Source: a virus
IMG/VR virus record: IMGVR_UViG_3300050821_004106
Coordinates: 1-30,093 of that record
DNA: 30,093 bases
Reading direction: 5' to 3' (one strand)
The notes beneath the pieces were generated by a model. It was not told where the DNA came from, searched no databases, and was given only the letters and a program-made list of their open reading frames with translations. This document shows, one piece after another, positions 5,031 through 13,047 of the stretch (its first letter is position 1; each line of letters begins with the position of its first letter). The position numbers and the translations under genes were made by a program.

Positions 5031-6694
5031 CACAAGCAAATCAAGTAGTAGAATGGACTCCTTCTAAAAGACAAGAAGATTTTTTTTCCTTACCAGACGA
5101 GATTTTTGAAGCCTTATACGGAGGCGCTGCTTATGGAGGAAAGTCTGATGCATTACTATTCCTGCCTCTTGTAAGAAATTTCATACAACATCCTCGTTTT
5201 AAAGGCTTAATTCTAAGAAGAACTTTCCCAGAACTTGAGAAAGAACTTATAGTACGTTCACGTCATTGGTATCAATTAGCAGGAGGAAAATATAATGATC
5301 AAAAACATGTTTGGACATTTCCTTCTGGAGCAATGATACAGTTTGGTTATTGTGAACATGAAAAAGATGCTCGTAATTATGATTCTGCTGAATATAATTA
5401 TATAGCATTTGATGAGTTAACTTCATTTACTTGGTTTCAGTATTCCTATATTGCATTTACTCGCTGTCGTACAACGGCAGGAAGTGGATTACCAGCAATA
5501 GTTAGAAGTGGTACAAATCCGGGAAACATAGGACATCTATGGGTTAGGGAAAGATTCATAGAGCCTTGCCATACTGGAAATAGAATATTAGTTTCTGAAA
5601 CAGAGATTCGTGGACAAAAGAAACTAACTAGACGTATTTTCATTCCCAGCAAACTTTCTGACAATCCTTACGCTGATCCACAATATGAAATTAATCTTCA
5701 GATGTTACCAGAGGCTGAGAGAGCTGCTAAAGCTGATGGTGATTGGTATACATTTGAAGGACAGGTTTTTGATGATTTCAGATTGTGGGTTTTAAGTAGT
5801 GATGGATTATCTTATGAGCAAATAAATAAACATGAACCAATCAATGCCTGTCATGTAATAAAACCAGTAGTATTACCACTACATTGGCCAAGAGTACTGT
5901 CTGTTGATTGGGGTTACACAGCAATGATGTGTTCTGGTGTATATGCCATTAATCCCGTACAAAGTGAAAGATATCCAGCGAAAATATATAAGGAATTTGA
6001 GTACGCTGGTAAGAAACTTAAAATATCTACCTGGGCTACTAATTTAGCTAGATATACATCTCACATGAATATAGTAAAACGTGTTATAGATCCTTCTGCA
6101 CAACAGAATAGGGGAGACGAATTTACTATACGACAGCAAGTAGAAAATTATTACGGAGCAAGTTTTGAGTTGGCAGTTAATGATCGAATTGCTGGAAAAA
6201 GTTTACTACAAGATCATCTTCGCTGGTTACCAAAACCAGTTAAGAAAATTCCACAAGAACAGTTAGATCAAGAAGAAGCATTAAGAATATACAGGATGTT
6301 AGGTCCTGATGCTTATAAAAGATATATAGATCAGTATACTCAAGAAGAGCTAGAAAGATTTTTACCAAAGTTAGTATTGTTTGATACCTGTATAGAAACA
6401 ATCAAAACAATTCCTCTTTGTGTTTATAAAAAAGGAACAGAGGGAAGTAACACAGAAGATGTACAAGAGTTTGATGGTGATGATCCTTACGATGAAACTA
6501 GATATGGATTAAAAGCGTGTCAAAATTATTTAGAAGGAAATACAATTTTAACAGAAAGAGAGGAAAAAGTAGAAAGGATAGAAAATCAATTTAAACAAGA
6601 TAGTAATAGTTATGAAAGACATTATAAATTAGAAAAGGTTTTGTCTGAGAAATCAGTAAAGCCTGTTAAAATAAGTAAAAAAAGAAGATTTTAA
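5027..6694 (+). CDS. terL: Terminase large subunit, irregular start (about 555 aa)
   Basis: This packaging motor has an N-terminal ATPase that pumps DNA into the prohead and a C-terminal nuclease that cuts it. Numbering from codon 5027: Walker A GGAAYGGKS at 32-40, Walker B IAFDE with Asp129/Glu130, coupling motif GTNPG at 162-166. The RuvC-like nuclease has Asp294 (SVDWGY), Asp355 (VIDPSA) and an acidic group DGDDPYDETRYG including Asp489. Length is normal. The frame is closed by TAA at 5021 and has no ATG, GTG or TTG before Walker A; the first possible codon is CTG 5027. ATG 5011, with an AAGAG ribosome site, is one frame off. Conserved-looking coding (EWTPSKRQEDFF) already begins near 5051, so the start is non-canonical, a +1 shift is used, or the sequence has an indel near 5024-5050. 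Confidence 0.92.
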   Translation: MTQANQVVEWTPSKRQEDFFSLPDEIFEALYGGAAYGGKSDALLFLPLVRNFIQHPRFKGLILRRTFPELEKELIVRSRHWYQLAGGKYNDQKHVWTFPSGAMIQFGYCEHEKDARNYDSAEYNYIAFDELTSFTWFQYSYIAFTRCRTTAGSGLPAIVRSGTNPGNIGHLWVRERFIEPCHTGNRILVSETEIRGQKKLTRRIFIPSKLSDNPYADPQYEINLQMLPEAERAAKADGDWYTFEGQVFDDFRLWVLSSDGLSYEQINKHEPINACHVIKPVVLPLHWPRVLSVDWGYTAMMCSGVYAINPVQSERYPAKIYKEFEYAGKKLKISTWATNLARYTSHMNIVKRVIDPSAQQNRGDEFTIRQQVENYYGASFELAVNDRIAGKSLLQDHLRWLPKPVKKIPQEQLDQEEALRIYRMLGPDAYKRYIDQYTQEELERFLPKLVLFDTCIETIKTIPLCVYKKGTEGSNTEDVQEFDGDDPYDETRYGLKACQNYLEGNTILTEREEKVERIENQFKQDSNSYERHYKLEKVLSEKSVKPVKISKKRRF

Positions 6695-6710
6695 AGTAAA
6701 GGACAATATT

Positions 6711-6899
6711 ATGGCACCTACTACAACTACAGTTGGAACTACTGGAATTAGTTCTAAACCCACTACAATTGAAACCGTTTTTCAGGATCTTTTTGAGCTT
6801 GGAGTTGGAGCGGCTTCAATTTTTATTAAGAACCCAGCAAGTCAACAAACAGCGGTTAATATTATTAATATTTTAAAAGAAGTATTTCCTAATCTATAA
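6711..6899 (+). CDS. Small Thr-rich hypothetical protein (62 aa)
   Basis: AAGGA precedes ATG 6711. A Thr-rich disordered N-terminus (MAPTTTTVGTTGISSKPTT) is followed by an amphipathic helix (VFQDLFELGVGAASIFI) and a second helix (QQTAVNIINILKEVFPNL). No known domain is seen. It is adjacent to the next gene with a single spacer base, so coupling is likely. A minor virion or membrane-associated role is a guess. Confidence 0.55.
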   Translation: MAPTTTTVGTTGISSKPTTIETVFQDLFELGVGAASIFIKNPASQQTAVNIINILKEVFPNL

Positions 6900-6900
6900 A

Positions 6901-7176
6901 ATGTTTATAATTAAACCTATTGTACAAAGTCAGATTGATATGATTCAATCTGAATTAGCTAAAAGTAATACAGTTGTTACTTTAAGAGAAACTAATGATT
7001 ATACTATAGTAGGTCACGGTGTAACTGCTAATGCAGTTTTTGATCCTACTGAACAAACTTTAACTGTAACTATAGTTAAAAAACCCTTCTTTATTACAGA
7101 AGGTCATATTCAAAATGGAATTCTAGCAGCATTAACTCCACACGAAACTTTTGTGCAAGCAGTTGAAAATGGCTAG
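6901..7176 (+). CDS. Hypothetical protein (91 aa)
   Basis: ATG 6901 follows the preceding TAA by one base. The order looks like strand-helix-strand: MFIIKPIV, then QIDMIQSELAK, then a beta meander (TIVGHGVTANAVFDPTEQTLTVTIVKKPFFI), then a final helix (ILAALTPHETFVQAVENG). That compact alpha/beta order is common in small phage proteins, but I cannot name a family. It sits among a run of very small genes between terL and portal. Confidence 0.55.
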   Translation: MFIIKPIVQSQIDMIQSELAKSNTVVTLRETNDYTIVGHGVTANAVFDPTEQTLTVTIVKKPFFITEGHIQNGILAALTPHETFVQAVENG

Positions 7177-7250
7177 AAAAGTGTAGTAACGTTATGTTTA
7201 ATAAAGTACCAAGTTGGGCGCAAGTAGTTTTAAAAAATCAGGAGAAGATA

Positions 7251-7481
7251 ATGGCAGCAATTGACGATCTTAATACGGCAGTAGCAACTCTTACAACAAC
7301 TATTTCAACACTAATTACTAATATTACAACAGCATTAGCTAATGATACTAGCTCTACTGCTGTTGAAACAGCGGTTACTAGCTTGAATGCTCTTAACGCA
7401 CAATTAGTAGCAGAAAGTAATACTATTACTGGGGCTTCTGTACCTACTCCAGTATCTGTTACTCCTCCTGCTAGTAGCTAA
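7251..7481 (+). CDS. Small coiled-coil-like Thr/Ala protein (76 aa)
   Basis: An upstream ATG at 7194 is in frame, but ATG 7251 has a strong ribosome site (AGGAGA, 7240-7245), so I chose 7251. The product MAAIDDLNTAVATLTTTIST is a heptad-patterned helix rich in Thr, Leu and Ile, ending in a Pro/Val tail (VPTPVSVTPP). Phages often carry short proteins of this shape (a repeated hydrophobic helix plus Pro-rich tail) near head genes. Trimerisation and a fibre-like or scaffolding role are inferred. With the 7194 start it would be 95 aa. Confidence 0.6.
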   Translation: MAAIDDLNTAVATLTTTISTLITNITTALANDTSSTAVETAVTSLNALNAQLVAESNTITGASVPTPVSVTPPASS

Positions 7482-7500
7482 TTATTAATAAGGGCTAATT

Positions 7501-7917
7501 ATGGATGATTTAATTTATCGATTGTTGAACATTATCGATGACCAGTTAGAACAAATTAATAAATTAACTGAAATAATTAGCCCTACTAAAACCACTGTTA
7601 CTGATAACCAAGCAGAAGTAGTTAAACAGCCTATACAGATTGGCAAGTCAGCGAGATTTTATGGTCCTGGTGGATTGCAAACTAATTTAGAACATAAATA
7701 CTCTATTCCATTAGATGAAAAAGAAAAGTATTGGAGAGAGCAGGCTGATTTAGCTAGAAATGAATTGTTAGAACAAGAAACATTAGCAAAAAGAAAAATG
7801 GAAATTGATACTTTAAATGGAGTAAATGATGACGCCAATGATAAAGAACGCAGTGGGGGGACTGGAGAAAGAGGGGATGAATCTTCTAAAGAAGAAAAAG
7901 AAGAAAGCATCAGGTAA
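7501..7917 (+). CDS. Coiled-coil hypothetical protein with charged tail (138 aa)
   Basis: AAGGG precedes ATG 7501. Residues 1-30 form a helix (DDLIYRLLNIIDDQLEQINKL). The middle carries a Gly-rich loop (ARFYGPGGLQ), then a long charged helix (YWREQADLARNELLEQETLAKRK). The C-terminal 35 residues are disordered and very rich in Glu, Asp, Ser and Gly. No catalytic motif is visible. The 3' end contains an overlapping small frame at 7877. A head-assembly accessory role is plausible because portal follows shortly after, but this is unproven. Confidence 0.55.
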   Translation: MDDLIYRLLNIIDDQLEQINKLTEIISPTKTTVTDNQAEVVKQPIQIGKSARFYGPGGLQTNLEHKYSIPLDEKEKYWREQADLARNELLEQETLAKRKMEIDTLNGVNDDANDKERSGGTGERGDESSKEEKEESIR

Positions 7918-7972
7918 AGTAGATAAAATAAAGAAGTTTGGTAAAATATTAGCTGGTGGTGTTGGTACTTAA
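7877..7972 (+). CDS. Overlapping Lys-rich peptide (31 aa)
   Basis: ATG 7877 lies inside the end of the gene at 7501 in another frame, with GGAG 9 bases upstream. It encodes MNLLKKKKKKASGKVDKIKK followed by FGKILAGGVGT. The peptide is strongly cationic with an amphipathic C-terminal half, like a membrane-active or DNA-condensing peptide. It bridges the gap to the gene at 7987. It may be chance, since A-rich DNA readily encodes lysine, but the ribosome site and placement favour translation. Confidence 0.4.
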   Translation: MNLLKKKKKKASGKVDKIKKFGKILAGGVGT

Positions 7973-7986
7973 TAATTGATATTTAA

Positions 7987-8133
7987 ATGCAAGTAACTAT
8001 TTATAGAAAGTTACAAGATGGCAGATGGGAAAGCCATGCTGGTCCTTTTAATGATATGATAAGAGCAGTAGAAATACTTGCTGGCTATTCTGATGAACTA
8101 ATTAACTTGTTTTTAGGTTGGAAGATTGAATAA
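7987..8133 (+). CDS. Small hypothetical protein before portal (48 aa)
   Basis: The frame begins ATG 7987 and encodes MQVTIYRKLQDGRWESHAGP with the helix DMIRAVEILAGYSDELINLF and the end LGWKIE. It stops at 8133, six bases before the portal start. No strong ribosome site is seen. The composition is balanced and protein-like (Trp, Arg, Gly), which supports a real gene. Family unknown. Confidence 0.55.
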   Translation: MQVTIYRKLQDGRWESHAGPFNDMIRAVEILAGYSDELINLFLGWKIE

Positions 8134-8139
8134 TTAAAA

Positions 8140-10545
8140 GTGCCTAAAAAGAATAAACAATTAACAGTTCAGGAAAAAAGGGATAAGGTTCCTGAACATA
8201 TACGTAAAGCATTTAAAGACATTTTTTCTGCATGTAAAAATGAAGATGCTGAAACACGTAAGGCACAAATTAAAAATTGGAAAGAAGCTGAAGAATTTTG
8301 GTCTGGTGTACAGTATATATTCTGGTCTGAAAGAGATTCTACATGGATTAATCCAGCAGATCAAGCTTGGAGAGAAGGTCTTACTCAAGAAGAATTAGAA
8401 GATGTTGGTCCCTTTTATGATTACATTGTAAATATTTATCGTGCTCATGGTGAAGCTATTATTGCTTCTCTAAGTGCCCAAATACCGTCACTTAGATTTA
8501 TACCAGATAATGCAGATGATACTAATGATACTGTAACAGCAAGAACTTATGATAAAATTGCTGATCTTGTGTCAAGACACAATAAAGCAAAAATGATTTT
8601 TCTTAGGGCGCTGTTTTTCTTGTGGAACTGTGGAATTGTAGCGTCTTATAGATACAAAGAAGCTGATCCGTCATACGGAACTTATGAAGTTCCTGTTTAT
8701 GAGGATGTAGAAGAGAAAGAAATTACTAATGAGTGTCAAGATTGTGGTTTTAGTTGGCCTGATAATTCTAATTCAAATACTGATTTACCTAATGATACGA
8801 TATCAGATACTAGTAATCCAGCAAATGATAGTGATAATGTTCGAGGAAATGAAGAGCAACAGGAACAGCAGCAATCAGGAATTACAGAACAAGAAACAAA
8901 ATGTCCTAAGTGTGGATCAAGTGAAATAGAACAAGAAGAAAGTACTAAACAAGTACCTAAACAAACAGGAACAGAAACTCTTCCTAAAACTAGAGTTAAA
9001 ATAGATATTATTGGTCCTCTTTTCTTTAAGATAAATTACTATGCTACTAAACAGCAAGAAATAACCTATTTTATAAGATGGATAGATCAAGCCAAATCTA
9101 CTATCAAATCTATTTATTGTCCTGATGGTAAAGACAGTGAATTATCACGAGAAATAGATGAGGGTAGATTAGAAAGTCATGATAGATTTACAAGGTCAGG
9201 ACACACATACCCTAATGATCCAGACTATGATACACAACCAATAACTACACTTATAAAATTCTGGTGTAGACCGTCTGAGTATTGGCGTATTAAAGATGAG
9301 AAAGTTAGACTAGAGTTAATAGAAGATTATCCGCTGGGTTTAGAGCTTACTTTTGTAGGTAAAAATGAGTATTTTGTAGAAGTCTCTGGTGAAGCTGACG
9401 ATCAGTTAGATATTAAGTGGGAAATAGGACAAGCTGGGTTATCTACTTATATTCATTCTGATCCAATTGGCAAACCATTACTACCTATTCAGAAAATGAA
9501 AAATCAGGTAGTGAATATGTCTATTGATGTTATAGACCATTCTAATCCCAGCGCCTTTGCTGATCCGTCATTGATAAACTTTGATGCTTACGGAAAAACA
9601 GAAGCGTTACCTGGTTATTTATTTCCTTTTAAAGAAGGTTCTGTTCGTTCTGGAGAATCCGCTGGCAATAGAATATTTGTAATGCCAAAAACTTCTCTCG
9701 GTACAGAAGTTCCTGTATTTGAAGAGTACTTAGATAAAGATGCTCAATTTACAGTAGGTAGTTTTCCTAGTATTTATGGAGGAAGTGGAAGTAATACTAG
9801 CAGAACTGCTAAAGAATATGAACAGTCCAGAGCAATGGCTCTACAGCGACTTACTATTATATGGACTTTTGTTGTTGATTGGTGGGTCAGAACTGTAGAG
9901 GGAATGGTTCGTACTTATGCATCAGTAATTGCTGGAGACGAAAGATTTGCAAAGTGGGATAATGGATCTTACATAAATATTTGGATAAGAAAATCTGAAC
10001 TTTCTGGAAAAGTTGGTGGTGTAGAGTCAGAGGCATCTGAACAATTTCCAATATCATTAATGCAAAAAAGATCGTTACTTATTGAACTTATTCAAATGCA
10101 AAATCCAGCAATTAATCAAGCTCTTTTTACTCCTGATAATGCTAGAATTTTACAAGATTCTTTAGCTCTTAATGAATTTACTCTTCCTGGTGAAAACCAA
10201 CGACTTAAACAAATGTTAGAAATTAATGATCTAACAAAGATGCAACCTATTGCACCTAATGTTCCTTCTATTCCAATAGATGCAGATGTAGATGATGATA
10301 CTGTACATATTTCTGTGGCTACTAATTGGGCTGTTAGTTTGGCAGGAATTGATTGCAATAGGAACAATCCTGCTGGTTATATGAATGTTATTTATCATAT
10401 TAATCTTCACAAACAAAATCAAGCTCAAAAACAATTACAGCAAGCTAAAACACAGATAATGATGCAGAAGAATAGTAGTCAGCAAGATCCTAAAAAACAA
10501 GAGTTTACTAGACAAATGTCTAATAAACAAACCAAAACACAATGA
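8140..10545 (+). CDS. Portal protein with zinc-ribbon insertion (801 aa)
   Basis: The portal is the dodecameric ring at one capsid vertex through which terminase pumps DNA. It starts with GTG 8140. The early helical region (NWKEAEEFWSGVQYIFWSERD, DVGPFYDYIVNIYRAHGEAIIASLSAQIPSLRF) is typical of long P22-like portals, and the extended C-terminal part is Gln-rich and helical (barrel-like). Unusual: residues 199-258 carry Cys199-x2-Cys202 and Cys255-x2-Cys258 on either side of a disordered Asn/Asp/Glu/Gln-rich stretch, a split zinc ribbon. The order terL-portal-scaffold-coat supports the call. Its TGA overlaps the next ATG (ATGA). Confidence 0.85.
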   Translation: MPKKNKQLTVQEKRDKVPEHIRKAFKDIFSACKNEDAETRKAQIKNWKEAEEFWSGVQYIFWSERDSTWINPADQAWREGLTQEELEDVGPFYDYIVNIYRAHGEAIIASLSAQIPSLRFIPDNADDTNDTVTARTYDKIADLVSRHNKAKMIFLRALFFLWNCGIVASYRYKEADPSYGTYEVPVYEDVEEKEITNECQDCGFSWPDNSNSNTDLPNDTISDTSNPANDSDNVRGNEEQQEQQQSGITEQETKCPKCGSSEIEQEESTKQVPKQTGTETLPKTRVKIDIIGPLFFKINYYATKQQEITYFIRWIDQAKSTIKSIYCPDGKDSELSREIDEGRLESHDRFTRSGHTYPNDPDYDTQPITTLIKFWCRPSEYWRIKDEKVRLELIEDYPLGLELTFVGKNEYFVEVSGEADDQLDIKWEIGQAGLSTYIHSDPIGKPLLPIQKMKNQVVNMSIDVIDHSNPSAFADPSLINFDAYGKTEALPGYLFPFKEGSVRSGESAGNRIFVMPKTSLGTEVPVFEEYLDKDAQFTVGSFPSIYGGSGSNTSRTAKEYEQSRAMALQRLTIIWTFVVDWWVRTVEGMVRTYASVIAGDERFAKWDNGSYINIWIRKSELSGKVGGVESEASEQFPISLMQKRSLLIELIQMQNPAINQALFTPDNARILQDSLALNEFTLPGENQRLKQMLEINDLTKMQPIAPNVPSIPIDADVDDDTVHISVATNWAVSLAGIDCNRNNPAGYMNVIYHINLHKQNQAQKQLQQAKTQIMMQKNSSQQDPKKQEFTRQMSNKQTKTQ

Positions 10546-10931
10546 CTAACACTTTTAATTTTCAGTTTCCAGTAGCTAATAAGTTATATAATCTTTGGAA
10601 TGATATTATTATGCCTAATATTTCAAAGTTAGCTGTACTAACACCTCAAGGTGTAGTTAATGTTACTGATACTAGTTTTTCGTTCAATAATTTTACACCT
10701 AAAAATGTAAAATCATTAAAATACCAATCTCAAAATGCTATAGTTAATCCTAATAACGGTGGGGCAGTATTAACTTTGTACTCTGATAATTATGGTAATC
10801 AATTAGGAGAGGAACTACTATCAGGTTCTTGGGATGCTATTGATACTGAAAGAAATAATATAACTTTATCTGATATTTATTTTGCAATGAGTATTGCTGG
10901 AGCTGGAATAAATGTTACGTTTACTCACTAG
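10542..10931 (+). CDS. Hypothetical beta-rich protein after portal (129 aa)
   Basis: ATG 10542 overlaps the portal stop as ATGA, so it is translationally coupled. The body is beta-rich with many Asn, Ser and Thr residues (VLTPQGVVNVTDTSFSFNNF, GAVLTLYSDNYGNQLGEELL) and ends with SIAGAGINVTFTH. There is no enzymatic motif. The composition suits a small virion or fibre-associated protein. Its last 20 bases overlap the signal-peptide gene that follows. Confidence 0.6.
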   Translation: MTNTFNFQFPVANKLYNLWNDIIMPNISKLAVLTPQGVVNVTDTSFSFNNFTPKNVKSLKYQSQNAIVNPNNGGAVLTLYSDNYGNQLGEELLSGSWDAIDTERNNITLSDIYFAMSIAGAGINVTFTH

Positions 10932-11787
10932 TTTATTATTTGTTAGTTTATGTTTTGGGCAGCAGCCAGCGAGTCATATCGTTTCTGGTCCTAAATTACC
11001 AACAAAATGTTCATATTTATCGGGAGATGTATTTATATTATCTACAATACCGTATAATTCTTCTACTAACGGACAGTATTTGTGTGGTCCCACTGGAACT
11101 TTTTCTGTAGGACCATTGAGTTCTAGTAGTAGTTCACCTACCGGAACAGCAGGAGGAGACTTAAGCGGTACATATCCTAATCCTACTGTTAAGAATATAA
11201 ATGGCACAGCTTTCAGTGGAATAAACGGTGATTTAGTTTCTTTTGGTACTGGTAATGTTCCTAGTGATTCTAGTATTTCTGCTGTTAATGTAATTACATC
11301 ATCTACTGCCGCTGGAGGAGTGTTAGCAGGTACATATCCTAATCCAACACTAGGAATATTAAATCAAAATTTAGGCTTTGTAGATGCAACATATGATATA
11401 GGTTCTGGAGGCTCTAACCGTCCTAGAAATGTAAATATTGCAGGTACATTCACTGGAGTTACAGCTAATCTTTATATTGGAATAACTGGGTTTAGTAGTT
11501 GTAGCTCATCGGCGTCTCCAGCCGTTTGTGCAGGAAATTGGTCTGGTGCAGTTGTAGTAGCAGCGGCGGCAACAACAGTACAGGTTAATACTACAGCTAT
11601 AACTGCTAATTCACAAATTCTATTAACTTTTGATTCTTCTTTAAGTACTAAATTATCTGTTACGTGCAATACTACACTTCCGACTGTATACAGTGTGACA
11701 GCGCGAGTACCAGCTACATCATTTACCATAACAGCAACTGCACCAATAACAAATCCAGCATGTTTTTCGTATTTAATTATTAATTAA
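10912..11787 (+). CDS. Signal-peptide fibre-like protein with Tyr-Pro-Asn-Pro repeats (291 aa)
   Basis: The N-terminus MLRLLTSLLFVSLCFG followed by QQP reads as a Sec signal peptide (basic start, hydrophobic core, small residue at the cut site). The mature part is Ser/Thr/Gly-rich and contains two copies of a fibre-type repeat, GGDLSGTYPNPTV near residue 81 and GGVLAGTYPNPTL near residue 137. Such GTYPNPT repeats are known in phage tail fibres and bacterial surface proteins. The rest is beta-rich with paired Cys. The gene starts inside the previous one and ends directly against the ATG of the ATP-grasp gene. A signal peptide on a virion-operon product is odd; export, membrane anchoring or a host-derived domain are the options. 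Confidence 0.65.
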   Translation: MLRLLTSLLFVSLCFGQQPASHIVSGPKLPTKCSYLSGDVFILSTIPYNSSTNGQYLCGPTGTFSVGPLSSSSSSPTGTAGGDLSGTYPNPTVKNINGTAFSGINGDLVSFGTGNVPSDSSISAVNVITSSTAAGGVLAGTYPNPTLGILNQNLGFVDATYDIGSGGSNRPRNVNIAGTFTGVTANLYIGITGFSSCSSSASPAVCAGNWSGAVVVAAAATTVQVNTTAITANSQILLTFDSSLSTKLSVTCNTTLPTVYSVTARVPATSFTITATAPITNPACFSYLIIN

Positions 11788-13047
11788 ATGAAATATTTAA
11801 TGTACTCAGAGTTTTCCGAAGGTGCTGGCGTTCTTCTTAAAATACAACAAGAAGAGGAGGACGCTGGATTATTCATAAAAGATAGAGTCTACAGAGATTG
11901 TTACGACGGTATTGTAAGTAAAGAAGAAACTCCTAATATAAATTCCGATACATTAGTAATTTTTGATATGTCAGGTAATGGTAAAAAAGGTGATGAATTT
12001 AGATCATTAGGAGCTAAAGTATTTGGATCATCTCCTATTGCCGATAAGCTTGAACATGATAGAGATTTTGGTTTTGAAGTAATGGAATCTTGCGGTATAT
12101 TAGTTCCTACTACTAAAAAGTTTAAAACTTTTAAAGAAGGAATTAATTATACTAAAAACTTTGATGGTAAGTTAGTTTTTAAACCAAATGGTTCTATGCC
12201 ATGTAAATTAACTTACTGTTCATCTGATAATGAAGAGTTAGTTGCCTACTTGAATTTTGTAGATAAACAATTTGGATCTGAAATTGATGATTTCATTCTT
12301 CAAGAATTTTTAGAAGGAGTTGTAGTTTCTTCTGAAGCATTTTGTGATGGGAAAAAGTTTCTTCGTCCTTTTAACCATACAGTAGAAGTTAAAAAGTTTA
12401 TGGATGGAGATAAAGGTCCAAGTACAGGATGTTCTGGTAATATTACTTGGGCTTGCTGGGGATGTAATATTTGTGAAAATGGAGTAGCTTTAGCAGAAAA
12501 ATTTTGTGTTAAACATGATTATGTAGGACAAATTGATTTAAATGCTGTTGTAAATGAAGATGGCATTCATGGATTAGAGTGGACTCCTAGATTTGGTTAT
12601 GATGCTACTCCTATTTTCTTAACTTTACTTGATATCCCGTATAGTAAGTTTTTTAGTGATGTTTGTTCAGGACAAATTAAAGAAATTCCTGTTAAAGAAG
12701 AGTACGCTGGCTCTGTTCGTTTTTCAATACCTCCATATCCAGCGGAACTGCAAGATGGTCAGGACAGCGAGAAGTTTAGCCCTAATGTAGGAATTCCTAT
12801 TCAAAACTGGCACGAAAGTTTTGATAGTATATACTTTTACGAAGTAAAAATTGATGGAAATGAATTAGTACATTCTCATGGAACTGGTGTTATAGGTCTT
12901 GTTTGGGATCATAATGATAGTCCTGAAAAGACTTTAGATAAACCTTATGGAATACTAGATAAATTACATATTCCTGATTTACAATTTAGAACGGATCTTC
13001 AGTCTGTTCTAGGAAAGATGGTAACTGAAGTAAACGATTATGCCTAA
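11788..13047 (+). CDS. PurD-like ATP-grasp ligase (419 aa)
   Basis: ATP-grasp enzymes join a carboxylate to an amine or thiol through an acyl phosphate. PurD does this with glycine and phosphoribosylamine. Length and order match PurD: AKVFGSSPIADKLEHDR at about 76-92, KLVFKPNG at 128-135, QEFLEG at 172-177, DGDKGPSTGCSG at 206-217 (PurD DGD-GPNTGGMG), GLEWTPRFGYDA at 262-273 (PurD EFNARFGDPE) and a C-terminal FRTDL motif. Differences: the Asn of the usual Glu-x-Asn metal site is Thr266, and the N-terminal phosphate loop of PurD is missing. Residues 215-229 hold Cys215, Cys223, Cys226 and Cys229 (CWGCNIC). It begins at the stop of the previous gene and overlaps the scaffold by 8 bases, so it is made with the virion proteins. 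The substrate is unknown; true purine synthesis is unlikely. Confidence 0.8.
   Translation: MKYLMYSEFSEGAGVLLKIQQEEEDAGLFIKDRVYRDCYDGIVSKEETPNINSDTLVIFDMSGNGKKGDEFRSLGAKVFGSSPIADKLEHDRDFGFEVMESCGILVPTTKKFKTFKEGINYTKNFDGKLVFKPNGSMPCKLTYCSSDNEELVAYLNFVDKQFGSEIDDFILQEFLEGVVVSSEAFCDGKKFLRPFNHTVEVKKFMDGDKGPSTGCSGNITWACWGCNICENGVALAEKFCVKHDYVGQIDLNAVVNEDGIHGLEWTPRFGYDATPIFLTLLDIPYSKFFSDVCSGQIKEIPVKEEYAGSVRFSIPPYPAELQDGQDSEKFSPNVGIPIQNWHESFDSIYFYEVKIDGNELVHSHGTGVIGLVWDHNDSPEKTLDKPYGILDKLHIPDLQFRTDLQSVLGKMVTEVNDYA

Noticed and set aside
5062-5067. RF2-type programmed +1 shift at TTC TAA in front of terL
   Set aside because: TerL-frame coding similarity already begins upstream near 5051, and Phe-tRNA would re-pair poorly on TCT. 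A shift or start nearer 5027 fits better.
5080-5087. T8 homopolymer as the site of a sequencing frameshift in terL
   Set aside because: The TerL frame is the protein-like one on both sides of the run, so an indel there would not repair the start.
11788-13047. ATP-grasp gene as a genuine purine-synthesis purD
   Set aside because: It lacks the PurD N-terminal phosphate loop and the Asn of the metal site, and no other purine gene is nearby.
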